Shown here piece by piece: positions 1-5,890 of a stretch of DNA of 23,137 nucleotides; positions within the stretch are counted from its first letter, which is position 1, and each line of letters starts with the position of its first letter. Both the position numbers and the translations under genes were made by a program. Where the stretch lies: assembly GCA_046590195.1 (NCBI GenBank), contig JBKJTP010000288.1, positions 1-23,137 of the forward strand, in the 5' to 3' direction. This DNA comes from JBKJTP01 sp046590195 (lineage in GTDB: Bacteria; Bacteroidota; Ignavibacteria; Palsa-1295). The notes under the pieces were generated by a model. It did no database searches, was not told the DNA's origin, and saw only the letters and a program-made list of their open reading frames with translations.

Positions 1-780
1 CATGTGCTTGACTGCCCATTTCTCAGCGCGCTCGACTGCTGCGTCAGGATCCTTATCAAGATCGTGCATCACAACGATGCGCGTAGCCTGTGCGGCTTCG
101 CTGCGATCGGGATAAGCTTCGAGTGCTGCCTTGAGCGTCGTGATCTGCTCTTCGCCCGGCTGCATGATGAATGCCTTGCCGTATGTTGCTTCAGCCTTGA
201 GTTGCTTCTCGTCGCTCTTATCAAGCGCGATGACCTTGTCGTACGCTTCGTTCGCCTGAGGGATCTCGCCCTTCTCGGCGTAGTGCGCTGCAGCCTGCAG
301 CCACAGCATTGGGTTCGTTGACTGATCCTTCTTTAGCTTGTCAAGGATCGACGACATGCCACCCTCCTTCGCTGTCTTCAGCGAGCGCAAGAACTTCTCA
401 GCATCCTGGAAGCCGACAACGCGCGATACTTCCTTGCCCTTCGCATCATAGAATGCGATCGTCGGATAGCCCTGCACGCCGTTCTTCTTCGCCAGCGCGA
501 TGCCCTCGCCCTTCTCGGCGTTGATCTTCAGGTTGACGAAATGCTCGTTCGCATACTTACCGACCTCGCGATCAATGTACGTGCGCTGATCGAGCACATG
601 ACACCACTTGCACCAATCGGTGAAGTAATCGATCATGATAAGCTTCTTCTCTTTCGCAGCCTGCTTCTGCGCATCGGCAAACGAGAGATCATCGAACTTC
701 ACCTGCGCAACGGCGAGCGAACTCATGCTCATCGTCGCAACCGCTATCGCGGCGTAAACACTTTTCTTTAGAAATGACAT
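1..780 (-). CDS. Secreted thioredoxin-fold protein with TPR-like C-terminus (partial, 3' end outside window)
   Basis: The frame is open from the ATG at 780 to the window edge (260 codons, no stop). Residues 1-25 form a signal peptide (basic start, hydrophobic run, cleavage likely at AVA/Q), so the protein is exported. A thioredoxin fold follows, with WCKWCH (CxxC at residues 57-60) and the cis-proline segment GYPT (104-107). Residues from about 145 look helical and TPR-like (AAAHYAEKGEIPQANEAYDKV). The family reduces or isomerises disulfides in periplasmic partners; the CKWC pair and early 'DWCKWCHVLD' resemble DUF255/thioredoxin_7-type proteins. The partner is unknown. No Shine-Dalgarno is visible; a near-consensus -7 box (TTACTTTG) lies 28 nt upstream of the ATG. 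The upstream neighbour (1050-1622) is on the same strand but separated by a repeat-rich gap. Confidence 0.88.
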   Translation of the reverse strand, partial: MSFLKKSVYAAIAVATMSMSSLAVAQVKFDDLSFADAQKQAAKEKKLIMIDYFTDWCKWCHVLDQRTYIDREVGKYANEHFVNLKINAEKGEGIALAKKNGVQGYPTIAFYDAKGKEVSRVVGFQDAEKFLRSLKTAKEGGMSSILDKLKKDQSTNPMLWLQAAAHYAEKGEIPQANEAYDKVIALDKSDEKQLKAEATYGKAFIMQPGEEQITTLKAALEAYPDRSEAAQATRIVVMHDLDKDPDAAVERAEKWAVKHM

Positions 781-807
781 ATCGGGCTATAAGTCCGTAT
801 TAAGGGC

Positions 808-815
808 CAAAGTAA
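808..815 (-). promoter_or_regulatory. Possible -7 promoter box of the thioredoxin-fold gene
   Basis: On the minus strand this reads TTACTTTG, one mismatch from the Bacteroidota consensus TAnnTTTG, and ends 27 nt before the ATG at 780. No clear TTG -33 element is seen at the expected distance, so this is a weak call. Confidence 0.3.
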
Positions 816-879
816 TTCAGTTCAGAGTTTAACGCGCCGAAGGCGGAAGTGTTTCTGAAGAATTGGTCATGTCCGGGTG

Positions 880-910
880 AGAGGCTAGAGGTCAGAGGCT
901 AGAGGCTAGG
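880..910. repeat. 7-bp tandem repeat array 1 (AGAGGCT)
   Basis: Four exactly phased 7-bp units are read directly: AGAGGCT, AGAGGTC, AGAGGCT, AGAGGCT, then a partial AGG. The array runs straight into the hairpin element that starts at 911. Related 7-bp units recur at 2678-2714 and 2852-2879. No coding function is apparent. Confidence 0.85.
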
Positions 911-1050
911 AGTTGTCATCCTGAGCGGAGCCGGTCCCGAAGCTGAGTGCCGCAGGCACGAACGAGGGACAGCGGAGTCGAAGGATCTCCCTGGCACTTG
1001 GGTAGAGTCAGAGAGATCCTTCGACTCCTGCGTCGCTCAGGATGACAACT
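911..1050. repeat. Inverted pair of hairpin repeat elements
   Basis: Two copies of one element face each other. The 80-bp direct copy (911-990) starts AGTTGTCATCCTGAGCG and ends GGAGTCGAAGGATCTCC. The 40-bp inverted copy (1011-1050) has the same ends without the long insert. The outer arms 911-926 and 1035-1050 are perfectly complementary over 16 bp, as are 974-989 and 1013-1028. Within the long copy, nested stems can be paired: ATCCT/AGGAT (918-922, 982-986), GTCCC/GGGAC (934-938, 966-970) and GTGCC/GGCAC (947-951, 955-959). The element begins one base inside the stop codon of the minus-strand gene 1050-1622 and could act as its transcription end. It resembles REP-like intergenic elements; mobility is inferred. 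Confidence 0.85.
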
Positions 1051-1622
1051 TAGACCTTCCGTCGCTTCTTCGCCGGCTCCGCCTCCATCTCCTCCAATCC
1101 CCGCAGCGTATTCTCGAATGCCGCCGCTGCCGCATCCCAGGCCTGCGGGCCGTGGAGCTGGATCGCCTGATAGAGCATCTTGGCCATTTCGAGCTTCTCC
1201 TGCGCAGACATCATGATCGGCTTCTCTACTCCGGTCATCGGCACGGCAATGAACAGCAGCCCCTCTTTTTCGATGAGCCTCATCCCGTTGCGCTTCAGAA
1301 GCGGCGCGGTCCGCTTATCGAGCGATGTCGGGTAGCCAAGTAGTCCGATGAGCGCCAGACCTTGTTCGGTCTCCTCTATATCTATTTCCTCGCGGAAGCC
1401 GGCGGTCTGGACCATCGTCTCCAGCGGCTCCAATTGGCTGATCCGCTCGAGCATGGAGTCCTCTTCGGCCTGGTCGCGAAAGGTCACGCGCTGCACCAGC
1501 TTCTGCTTCCAGACGCGGTACCAGGAGTGCGGCGTCGTGGAGAACGGGCGCCACTCGCCGTCCATATCGAGCTTCCGCGCAGCAGTCGAGAGGCGGCGGG
1601 TCGTCACTTGCCAGTATCGCAT
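1050..1622 (-). CDS. Uncharacterised 190-aa protein
   Basis: This is a complete frame with ATG at 1622 and TAA at 1050-1052. I do not recognise the family. There is no signal peptide or membrane segment, so it is probably cytoplasmic. The N-terminal third is rich in Arg and Trp (MRYWQVTTRRL), the middle is acidic (residues about 48-90), and the C-terminal part carries an Ala-rich helix (WDAAAAAFENTLRGLEEMEAE) before a basic tail, PAKKRRKV. It is divergent from the epimerase at 1699 with 76 bp between the starts, so a shared promoter region is likely. A long opposite-strand frame covers the same DNA (from 1348), but the recognisable part of that frame starts only at 1699. The coding call rests on the intact length and start position rather than on homology. 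Confidence 0.6.
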   Translation of the reverse strand: MRYWQVTTRRLSTAARKLDMDGEWRPFSTTPHSWYRVWKQKLVQRVTFRDQAEEDSMLERISQLEPLETMVQTAGFREEIDIEETEQGLALIGLLGYPTSLDKRTAPLLKRNGMRLIEKEGLLFIAVPMTGVEKPIMMSAQEKLEMAKMLYQAIQLHGPQAWDAAAAAFENTLRGLEEMEAEPAKKRRKV

Positions 1623-1698
1623 GCTGTTCTTTTGGGCGAGTAGTTGGAGCTATTTGTGCGGGATTGCGCTTAGTTCGGCCAGTCAGAACATCATCACA
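1623..1698. promoter_or_regulatory. Short divergent intergenic region
   Basis: These 76 bp separate the divergent starts at 1622 (-) and 1699 (+) and must hold both promoters. No exact TAnnTTTG box is seen. A TTTG within CTATTTG lies about 40 nt before the plus-strand ATG. No strong Shine-Dalgarno is visible on either side. Confidence 0.35.
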
Positions 1699-2679
1699 AT
1701 GGAAATACTCATCACCGGTGCCACTGGATTTGTTGGAAGTCACGTTGCCGATCGATTGCTCGAGCTCGGGCACACCGTCCGCGCGCTGACGCGCTCGACG
1801 AGCAGCACCAAGTGGCTGAATGACAAGCCGATCAAGGTCGTCCAGGGCAACATGCTCGACATCGAGTCTCTGCGTGAAGCGGTCGAGGGCACCGACATCG
1901 TCATCCACATCGCCGGCACAACCGCCGCGCGCGACAGGAAAGGATTCTTCGAAGGCAACCAGCTCTCTACGCGCAACTTGCTTGAAGCGGTCAAGCGATA
2001 CAATCCGGGCATCGTGCAATTCATCCATGCATCGAGCCAGACGGCCGTCGGCCCATCGCTCGATGGTACACCAGTGACCGAGATCACGCCGCCGCATCCG
2101 ATCACAACATACGGAATGTCCAAGCGCGCAGCCGAAGAAGAATGCGAGCGCATGCGCGAGCACTTCCCGATCACCATACTCCGGCTCGCTGCAGTCTATG
2201 GTCCGCGCGACACCGCGATCCTCACAGTCTTCCAAACGATCAAGCAAGGCATCAAGCCGCTCATCGGATTCCGCGATAAGTACGTCAACCTCGTACACAT
2301 CACGGATGTCGTGCAAAGCTTCGAGCTCTCGATCACACGCGAAGAAGCGAAGAACCAGACATATCTCATCGGCGCAGAGCAGCACTACACATGGAAGCAG
2401 GTCTCGAACCTGACATGTGAGATCCTGAATCGCCGCGGACTCACGATCCGCTTGCCGCACACGCTGATCTATACCGTCGCAGGATTCTCCGAGCTCTTCA
2501 ACATGGTCAAGAAGAAACCATCGGTCCTCAATTGGGAGAAGGGCAAGGACATGGTGCAATCGCACTGGACGTGCTCCGTCGAAAAAGCAATGCGCGAGAT
2601 CGGCTACCGACAATCCGTCGCACTCGACGAAGGCATCCGCCACACAACTGATTGGTACAAGAAAGAGCAGTGGATGTGA
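1699..2679 (+). CDS. NAD-dependent epimerase/dehydratase (extended SDR family)
   Basis: The 326-aa product is cytoplasmic. A Rossmann NAD(P)-binding motif lies at the very N-terminus (GATGFVG, residues 7-13). The catalytic pair is Y138-x3-K142 (TTYGMSKRA), with the active-site serine near ASS (111-113). LRLAAVYGPRD (161-171) is the usual post-catalytic segment of extended SDR sugar epimerases and 3-beta-HSD-like enzymes. The substrate cannot be read from the sequence; sugar-nucleotide or isoprenoid/steroid-type substrates are both known in the family. The frame is open 351 nt further upstream, but the ATG at 1699 is chosen because the Rossmann strand begins directly there and the extension overlaps the divergent gene. 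The stop codon TGA (2677-2679) overlaps the start of a 7-bp repeat array. Confidence 0.92.
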   Translation: MEILITGATGFVGSHVADRLLELGHTVRALTRSTSSTKWLNDKPIKVVQGNMLDIESLREAVEGTDIVIHIAGTTAARDRKGFFEGNQLSTRNLLEAVKRYNPGIVQFIHASSQTAVGPSLDGTPVTEITPPHPITTYGMSKRAAEEECERMREHFPITILRLAAVYGPRDTAILTVFQTIKQGIKPLIGFRDKYVNLVHITDVVQSFELSITREEAKNQTYLIGAEQHYTWKQVSNLTCEILNRRGLTIRLPHTLIYTVAGFSELFNMVKKKPSVLNWEKGKDMVQSHWTCSVEKAMREIGYRQSVALDEGIRHTTDWYKKEQWM

Positions 2680-2714
2680 GGGCTAGCGCCTAGCGTTCAG
2701 CGGCTAGAGGCTAG
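2678..2714. repeat. 7-bp tandem repeat array 2
   Basis: Five phased units are GAGGGCT, AGCGCCT, AGCGTTC, AGCGGCT and AGAGGCT, then AG. The consensus is close to AGMGGCT, as in the array at 880-910. The first unit begins inside the TGA stop codon of the epimerase gene. Confidence 0.75.
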
Positions 2715-2761
2715 TATTCGTGGCACGGGCATCCTGCCAGTGACCCTTTTTTTCGGTTGCC

Positions 2762-2818
2762 GTCATTTCGAGCGAGCATCACAAGCGCTAGCGCCGTGAT
2801 GCGACGCGAGAAATCCCC
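2762..2818. repeat. Hairpin repeat element, variant stem
   Basis: The element starts GTCATTTCGAGCGAGC and ends GCGAGAAATCCCC. It has the same plan as the copies at 911-1050, but the outer stem is ATTTC (2765-2769) pairing with GAAAT (2810-2814) instead of ATCCT with AGGAT. The inner stem GCATCAC (2776-2782) pairs with GTGATGC (2796-2802), and the 10-bp palindrome GCGCTAGCGC (2785-2794) lies between them. Confidence 0.75.
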
Positions 2819-2851
2819 TTCGTTATTGCAGAATGATCCGTCAGCAACCCT

Positions 2852-2879
2852 CGACGCTAGACGCTGAGGGCTAGCCGCT
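2852..2879. repeat. 7-bp tandem repeat array 3
   Basis: Four phased units are CGACGCT, AGACGCT, GAGGGCT and AGCCGCT. They are degenerate relative to the two other AGMGGCT-type arrays. The array ends 9 bp before the promoter box of the lipoprotein gene at 2901, so it occupies the place where a -33 element would be expected. Confidence 0.6.
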
Positions 2880-2888
2880 TCCCCGACG

Positions 2889-2896
2889 TATCTTTG
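2889..2896 (+). promoter_or_regulatory. Bacteroidota-type -7 box (TATCTTTG)
   Basis: This matches TAnnTTTG exactly and ends 4 nt before the ATG at 2901. If used, transcription would begin at or next to the start codon, giving a leaderless mRNA. No TTG -33 element is visible in the preceding repeat array. Confidence 0.5.
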
Positions 2897-2900
2897 CACC

Positions 2901-3413
2901 ATGCGCCGCGCACTGACAAAGCTCACACTCGCAACTATGCTCTTCACCGCAGCCGCCTGCTCCGGCAATGTCGGACGCTACAACGACTCACGCGTTGAAG
3001 ATTCGATCGCGGAAGTGAAGACTCGCAACAGGGGACCGCGAACACTTGCAGGTGCTGAACGAGACAGTATGCTGCGCATGGTTCAAGAATCGATGCGTGA
3101 GATGATACAGAAATCTGGTCTTGATAGCGCGAGCTACTATAACATACCGATGGGGTATGTACGCGTCACTGAAGCTGACGGAACAACATATCTGCGGCCT
3201 CAGACGGAGAAGGAAGCTACCGAGATGGAAGGCACATCACCGAGAGACTTCGGCGACATCATCGCGCACACGCTCGATGGCCAGGTCGTCGGCAAAGCAG
3301 GATACAAAGAGCGCGGCAAACCTTACGTCATCAACACCACCGAACTCCCCGCCGGCACCTACATGCTCTCGATCCCCGGCGAGAAGCAAATGAAGAAGAT
3401 CGTGGTGCAGTAG
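2901..3413 (+). CDS. Small lipoprotein with T9SS-sorting-like C-terminal tail
   Basis: The 170-aa product starts with a lipoprotein signal peptide: a basic start (MRRALTK), a hydrophobic stretch and the lipobox TAAAC with lipidated Cys20, so it should be membrane-anchored. Residues about 45-80 are charged and helical. The last 50 residues (LDGQVVGKAGYKERGKPYVINTTELPAGTYMLSIPG then KQMKKIVVQ) follow the pattern of type A T9SS C-terminal domains: a 'G.vv' strand, 'L.aGtYml', then a final K-(I/L)-V-V strand. I recognise no further domain, so the function is unknown. A second gene for a small membrane protein begins 13 bp downstream and is probably co-transcribed. The ATG at 2901 is chosen because the next Met (14) would remove most of the signal peptide. 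Confidence 0.8.
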   Translation: MRRALTKLTLATMLFTAAACSGNVGRYNDSRVEDSIAEVKTRNRGPRTLAGAERDSMLRMVQESMREMIQKSGLDSASYYNIPMGYVRVTEADGTTYLRPQTEKEATEMEGTSPRDFGDIIAHTLDGQVVGKAGYKERGKPYVINTTELPAGTYMLSIPGEKQMKKIVVQ

Positions 3414-3426
3414 CGAGCATTGCCAC

Positions 3427-3603
3427 ATGCTAGACTTCATTCCTAAGCGACTATTCTGGTTCTACTTGACAATAGGGATCACCCTTGTGATCGCAATCAT
3501 CTTCGGCAATACACTAGATCAGATAGTGTGGATCATCATCTACGCATTGATGTCGATCGTCGCTGGCGTGGGCATCGCATTATACATCCGCACGCGAGAC
3601 TAG
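3427..3603 (+). CDS. 58-aa two-helix membrane protein
   Basis: This short frame has ATG at 3427 and TAG at 3601-3603. The product is almost entirely two transmembrane helices: residues about 9-27 (LFWFYLTIGITLVIAIIFG) and 33-54 (IVWIIIYALMSIVAGVGIALYI). They are joined by a short NTLDQ loop, with basic residues at both ends (PKR, RTR), which suggests that both termini are cytoplasmic. It lies 13 bp after the stop of the lipoprotein gene on the same strand, so it likely shares its mRNA. No Shine-Dalgarno is seen. The family is not recognised. The amphipathic layout and clean hydrophobic segments argue for a real gene rather than chance. Confidence 0.6.
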   Translation: MLDFIPKRLFWFYLTIGITLVIAIIFGNTLDQIVWIIIYALMSIVAGVGIALYIRTRD

Positions 3604-3671
3604 AGCGGGATTTGTGTTGCTTCGCCTCGTAGAGGGGAAGCACTACTAGACCTCGAATGTGAGTCTCTCCT

Positions 3672-3745
3672 GGGGAATTCAGATTTATGAATGACCCGAT
3701 CCCGAGCCCCATTCAGAATTCAGAACTCAAAATTCAGAATTCCCC
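3672..3745. repeat. 7-bp tandem repeat array 4 (ATTCAGA) with inverted ends
   Basis: From 3711 there are five phased units: ATTCAGA, ATTCAGA, ACTCAAA, ATTCAGA and ATTCCCC. A further ATTCAGA lies at 3677-3683. The block is bounded by the inverted repeat GGGGAATTC (3672-3680) and GAATTCCCC (3737-3745). It includes the stop codon of aat (3727-3729), so the last residues of that protein (NSEF) are encoded by the repeat. Confidence 0.75.
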
Positions 3746-4332
3746 GAAAGTGCTGGTTGTAGAAGCTTGAGGTATTCGAATTGCGAGATCTCAAGGAGTC
3801 CGAATTGCTTCAAGTGTTCGCTGGACATTTGGGCGTCGAGCAGTGTGAAGTTCTTGCTTCTGAGATGTTCGACGAGCGCTACGAGCGCGATCTGCGATGC
3901 GTTAGGCGTATTGCTGAACATCGATTCGCCAAGGAATGCCGAGCCCATTGCGAGGCCGTATAATCCGCCGAGAAGTTTTGTATCGTTGCCGATCCCGTCC
4001 TCATTGTTGGTCCACACTTCAACCGAATGTGCGATGCCAAGTTTGTTAAGCTGGATGTACAAGTCGATCATCTCGTTCGAAAGCCAGATCTCGTGGCGCG
4101 GCAAGTTGTGCCTAGCGCATGACGTGATGACGTCTTCGAATGACGTGTCGAATTTGATGATGTGCTGCTTGCGGTTGATGATCTGCCGAAGCGATCTTCG
4201 AACGGTGAAGCGCGAGTCCAGCGGTATGATGCCGCGAGGTTCGTAAAAGTAGAAGTCGATGTCGCCGTTCTTGCCGCTTGCCATCGGGAAGAATCCGCGG
4301 GCGTAAGCGTCAAGTATCCTTTCGATCGTCAT
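3727..4332 (-). CDS. aat: Leucyl/phenylalanyl-tRNA--protein transferase
   Basis: This cytosolic enzyme moves Leu or Phe from charged tRNA to the N-terminus of proteins bearing Arg or Lys, marking them for ClpS/ClpAP under the N-end rule. The 201-aa length is slightly short for the family (about 200-235). Visible family motifs are YARGFFPM (10-17), EPRGIIPLD (31-39), the hallmark GGLYGLAMGSAFLGESMFS (122-140) containing E136, and LLDAQM (164-169) with D166 and Q168 at the positions of the catalytic Asp and Gln. The C-terminal residues NSEF come from a repeat array and are unlikely to be conserved. It starts 33 bp after the stop of the VWA-OmpA gene on the same strand, so co-transcription is likely, though a functional link is not evident. 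Confidence 0.95.
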   Translation of the reverse strand: MTIERILDAYARGFFPMASGKNGDIDFYFYEPRGIIPLDSRFTVRRSLRQIINRKQHIIKFDTSFEDVITSCARHNLPRHEIWLSNEMIDLYIQLNKLGIAHSVEVWTNNEDGIGNDTKLLGGLYGLAMGSAFLGESMFSNTPNASQIALVALVEHLRSKNFTLLDAQMSSEHLKQFGLLEISQFEYLKLLQPALSGNSEF

Positions 4333-4365
4333 GTTACTTCCGATCTTGATCTCAAGGCTTCTTCT

Positions 4366-5727
4366 CTACTTCTGAAGTATGACGAATTCGATTCGTCGAT
4401 TTCTTCGCCGCTGCTCTTCGTTGTCGTTAGGCCCAAGCGGCCGGGTTTCTCCGTAGCCGATCGTCTCGACGCGAGTTGTTGCGATGCCCGATTGCATGAG
4501 GTAACTCGCGACGCTAGTAGCGCGAAGTTCGGAAAGCTTCTGGTTCTCCTCAGCTCCGCCGGTGGAATCGGCGTGGCCCTCGATCCGAATTTTCATATTG
4601 GGCCTAACGTGCATTAGGCGTACGACGCGTTCGAGCTCTGGTACGAATTCCGAGGCGAGTGCCGTCTGGTTAGCGCCGAACTGGAGGTCCTCGAAGACGA
4701 ACCTTCTACCTGGCTCCATCGCCAACAGTTTGCGAGATGCGAGCGGCGATTTGTCTTCTGCGCGAAGGATATCGATGCGAACCGAATCCGGCGCCAAAGT
4801 CGATTGCGAGAGGTACCTCAGGGAGTAGAGGCTAGTGATGTCTTCGATGAGGCCGGAAAGTACGGAGCTGAAGCTGGAGTCGAGGTCGAAGCTAGCTCCT
4901 TCGGTCAAGAGCGCGATGTCGTGGTAAACGCTCAACTCTCGTGGCGTAACTGCGAGTACCCGAACTTCCCGTTCGTAAAGGAAATCGCCGACGCCACCCG
5001 GTTGAAGCTTGGTGGTTCCGTCGCCGTAATCGCCTTTCTTATGTGGCGGGGCGTCGGTGATGAGGCAAACCATCCTGATGGCAATAGGCCTGAGGTTCAT
5101 TGTAGCCACGGCGTTCAAGGCCTCGAGCGAATTCTCCGGGATGTCGCCGCCGCCAACGGTCTGGACGTTTCCGACCCATCGTTCGAATTCCGGGACGTTA
5201 TCCGTAAGCGCCGGCGAAACCCATTCGACGTAATCGCTGAAGAGTACCATGCCAAGCCTTGCGTCGAAGCCATGTTGCCGAAGCTGTTCGGCGAATTCGT
5301 TAATGTTCTGCTTGACCGTTGTGATCACGTTCCTCATGGAAGCCGTGACGTCAATAGCGAAGACGATGTCGACCGGTACGCGATTCGAAGCCGATACGAG
5401 GTCAAGCGACAAGATGGGGCGAGGGATGCCGTTCTCGAGGACGATGACGTCCTCGCGCTTCAATGTCCGGATGAACTGGTTGCGATTGTTGACCGCCGAG
5501 AAGATGACGGACATCTCAGGGAAGTGTGTGATGTCAACGTTCTTGATGAGGAATTGCGCGTCGCCTTTAGCGGAGTAGAGGCCATCTCGTTTCGGACGCT
5601 TTGCTGCGTCTCGGCGCTTCTCGATCGGGGCCCCTGGCTTTGCGGGAGGCGTGGGTCTTGGCTGCGCCAGGAGTGGAGCAGTACCGAAGATGACGAGAAG
5701 AAACGTGACGAGGAAACGGTGGAACAT
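4366..5727 (-). CDS. VWA-domain protein with C-terminal OmpA peptidoglycan-binding domain
   Basis: The 453-aa product is exported by a signal peptide (residues 1-21, cleavage near LLA/Q). A Pro/Lys-rich linker (22-50) and a beta-rich region (55-112) precede a von Willebrand factor A domain at about 118-300 with the metal-binding MIDAS motif DVTAS (126-130) and the later Asp in ITDAPP (D225). An OmpA-like domain fills about 345-453: GHADSTGGAEENQKLSELRA (384-403) holds the diaminopimelate-contact residues D387 and R402, and the tail NRRIEFVI is typical. It should sit in the periplasm or outer membrane bound to peptidoglycan and present a metal-dependent protein-binding module. The ATG at 5727 is preferred over the TTG one codon upstream. 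It lies downstream of the giant surface protein, separated by that gene's terminator. Confidence 0.92.
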   Translation of the reverse strand: MFHRFLVTFLLVIFGTAPLLAQPRPTPPAKPGAPIEKRRDAAKRPKRDGLYSAKGDAQFLIKNVDITHFPEMSVIFSAVNNRNQFIRTLKREDVIVLENGIPRPILSLDLVSASNRVPVDIVFAIDVTASMRNVITTVKQNINEFAEQLRQHGFDARLGMVLFSDYVEWVSPALTDNVPEFERWVGNVQTVGGGDIPENSLEALNAVATMNLRPIAIRMVCLITDAPPHKKGDYGDGTTKLQPGGVGDFLYEREVRVLAVTPRELSVYHDIALLTEGASFDLDSSFSSVLSGLIEDITSLYSLRYLSQSTLAPDSVRIDILRAEDKSPLASRKLLAMEPGRRFVFEDLQFGANQTALASEFVPELERVVRLMHVRPNMKIRIEGHADSTGGAEENQKLSELRATSVASYLMQSGIATTRVETIGYGETRPLGPNDNEEQRRRNRRIEFVILQK

Positions 5728-5848
5728 CAAGTGGACAGGTCCTGGAAAGTTGTCTGGACTGTATCTAATAGAGGACTAAGTGATGCTGCGGTTTAATAAC
5801 ATGCCGAAGTTCGATTTGTTACGGTAGGATCATACGTCTGATCCGTGT

Positions 5849-5879
5849 AAAAAGTCGAAAGGCCCGTATTACCGGGCCC
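5849..5879 (-). terminator. Rho-independent terminator of the giant surface-protein gene
   Basis: The stem GGCCCG (5861-5866) pairs with CGGGCC (5873-5878) across a 6-nt loop. On the minus strand the stem is followed by TTTCGACTTTTT. It lies 12 bp beyond the stop at 5891, so the VWA-OmpA gene downstream probably has its own promoter. Confidence 0.8.
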
Positions 5880-5890
5880 CTCGTGAATTG

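Noticed and set aside
1050..1075. C-terminal KKRRKV resembling a eukaryotic nuclear localisation signal
   Set aside because: The surrounding genes are plainly bacterial, and a basic tail of this length arises easily; no other eukaryote-targeting feature is present.
1315..2643. Long 442-codon minus-strand frame over the epimerase gene
   Set aside because: It is antisense to a gene with clear SDR motifs, overlaps the 190-aa gene in a different frame, and its translation has no recognisable domain; a high-GC shadow frame.
880..3745. CRISPR array interpretation of the short repeats
   Set aside because: The units are 7 bp, contiguous and without spacers, and no cas genes are present.
4804..5796. 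330-codon plus-strand frame over the VWA-OmpA gene
   Set aside because: It is antisense to a protein with intact MIDAS and OmpA motifs, and its translation is charge-rich and featureless.
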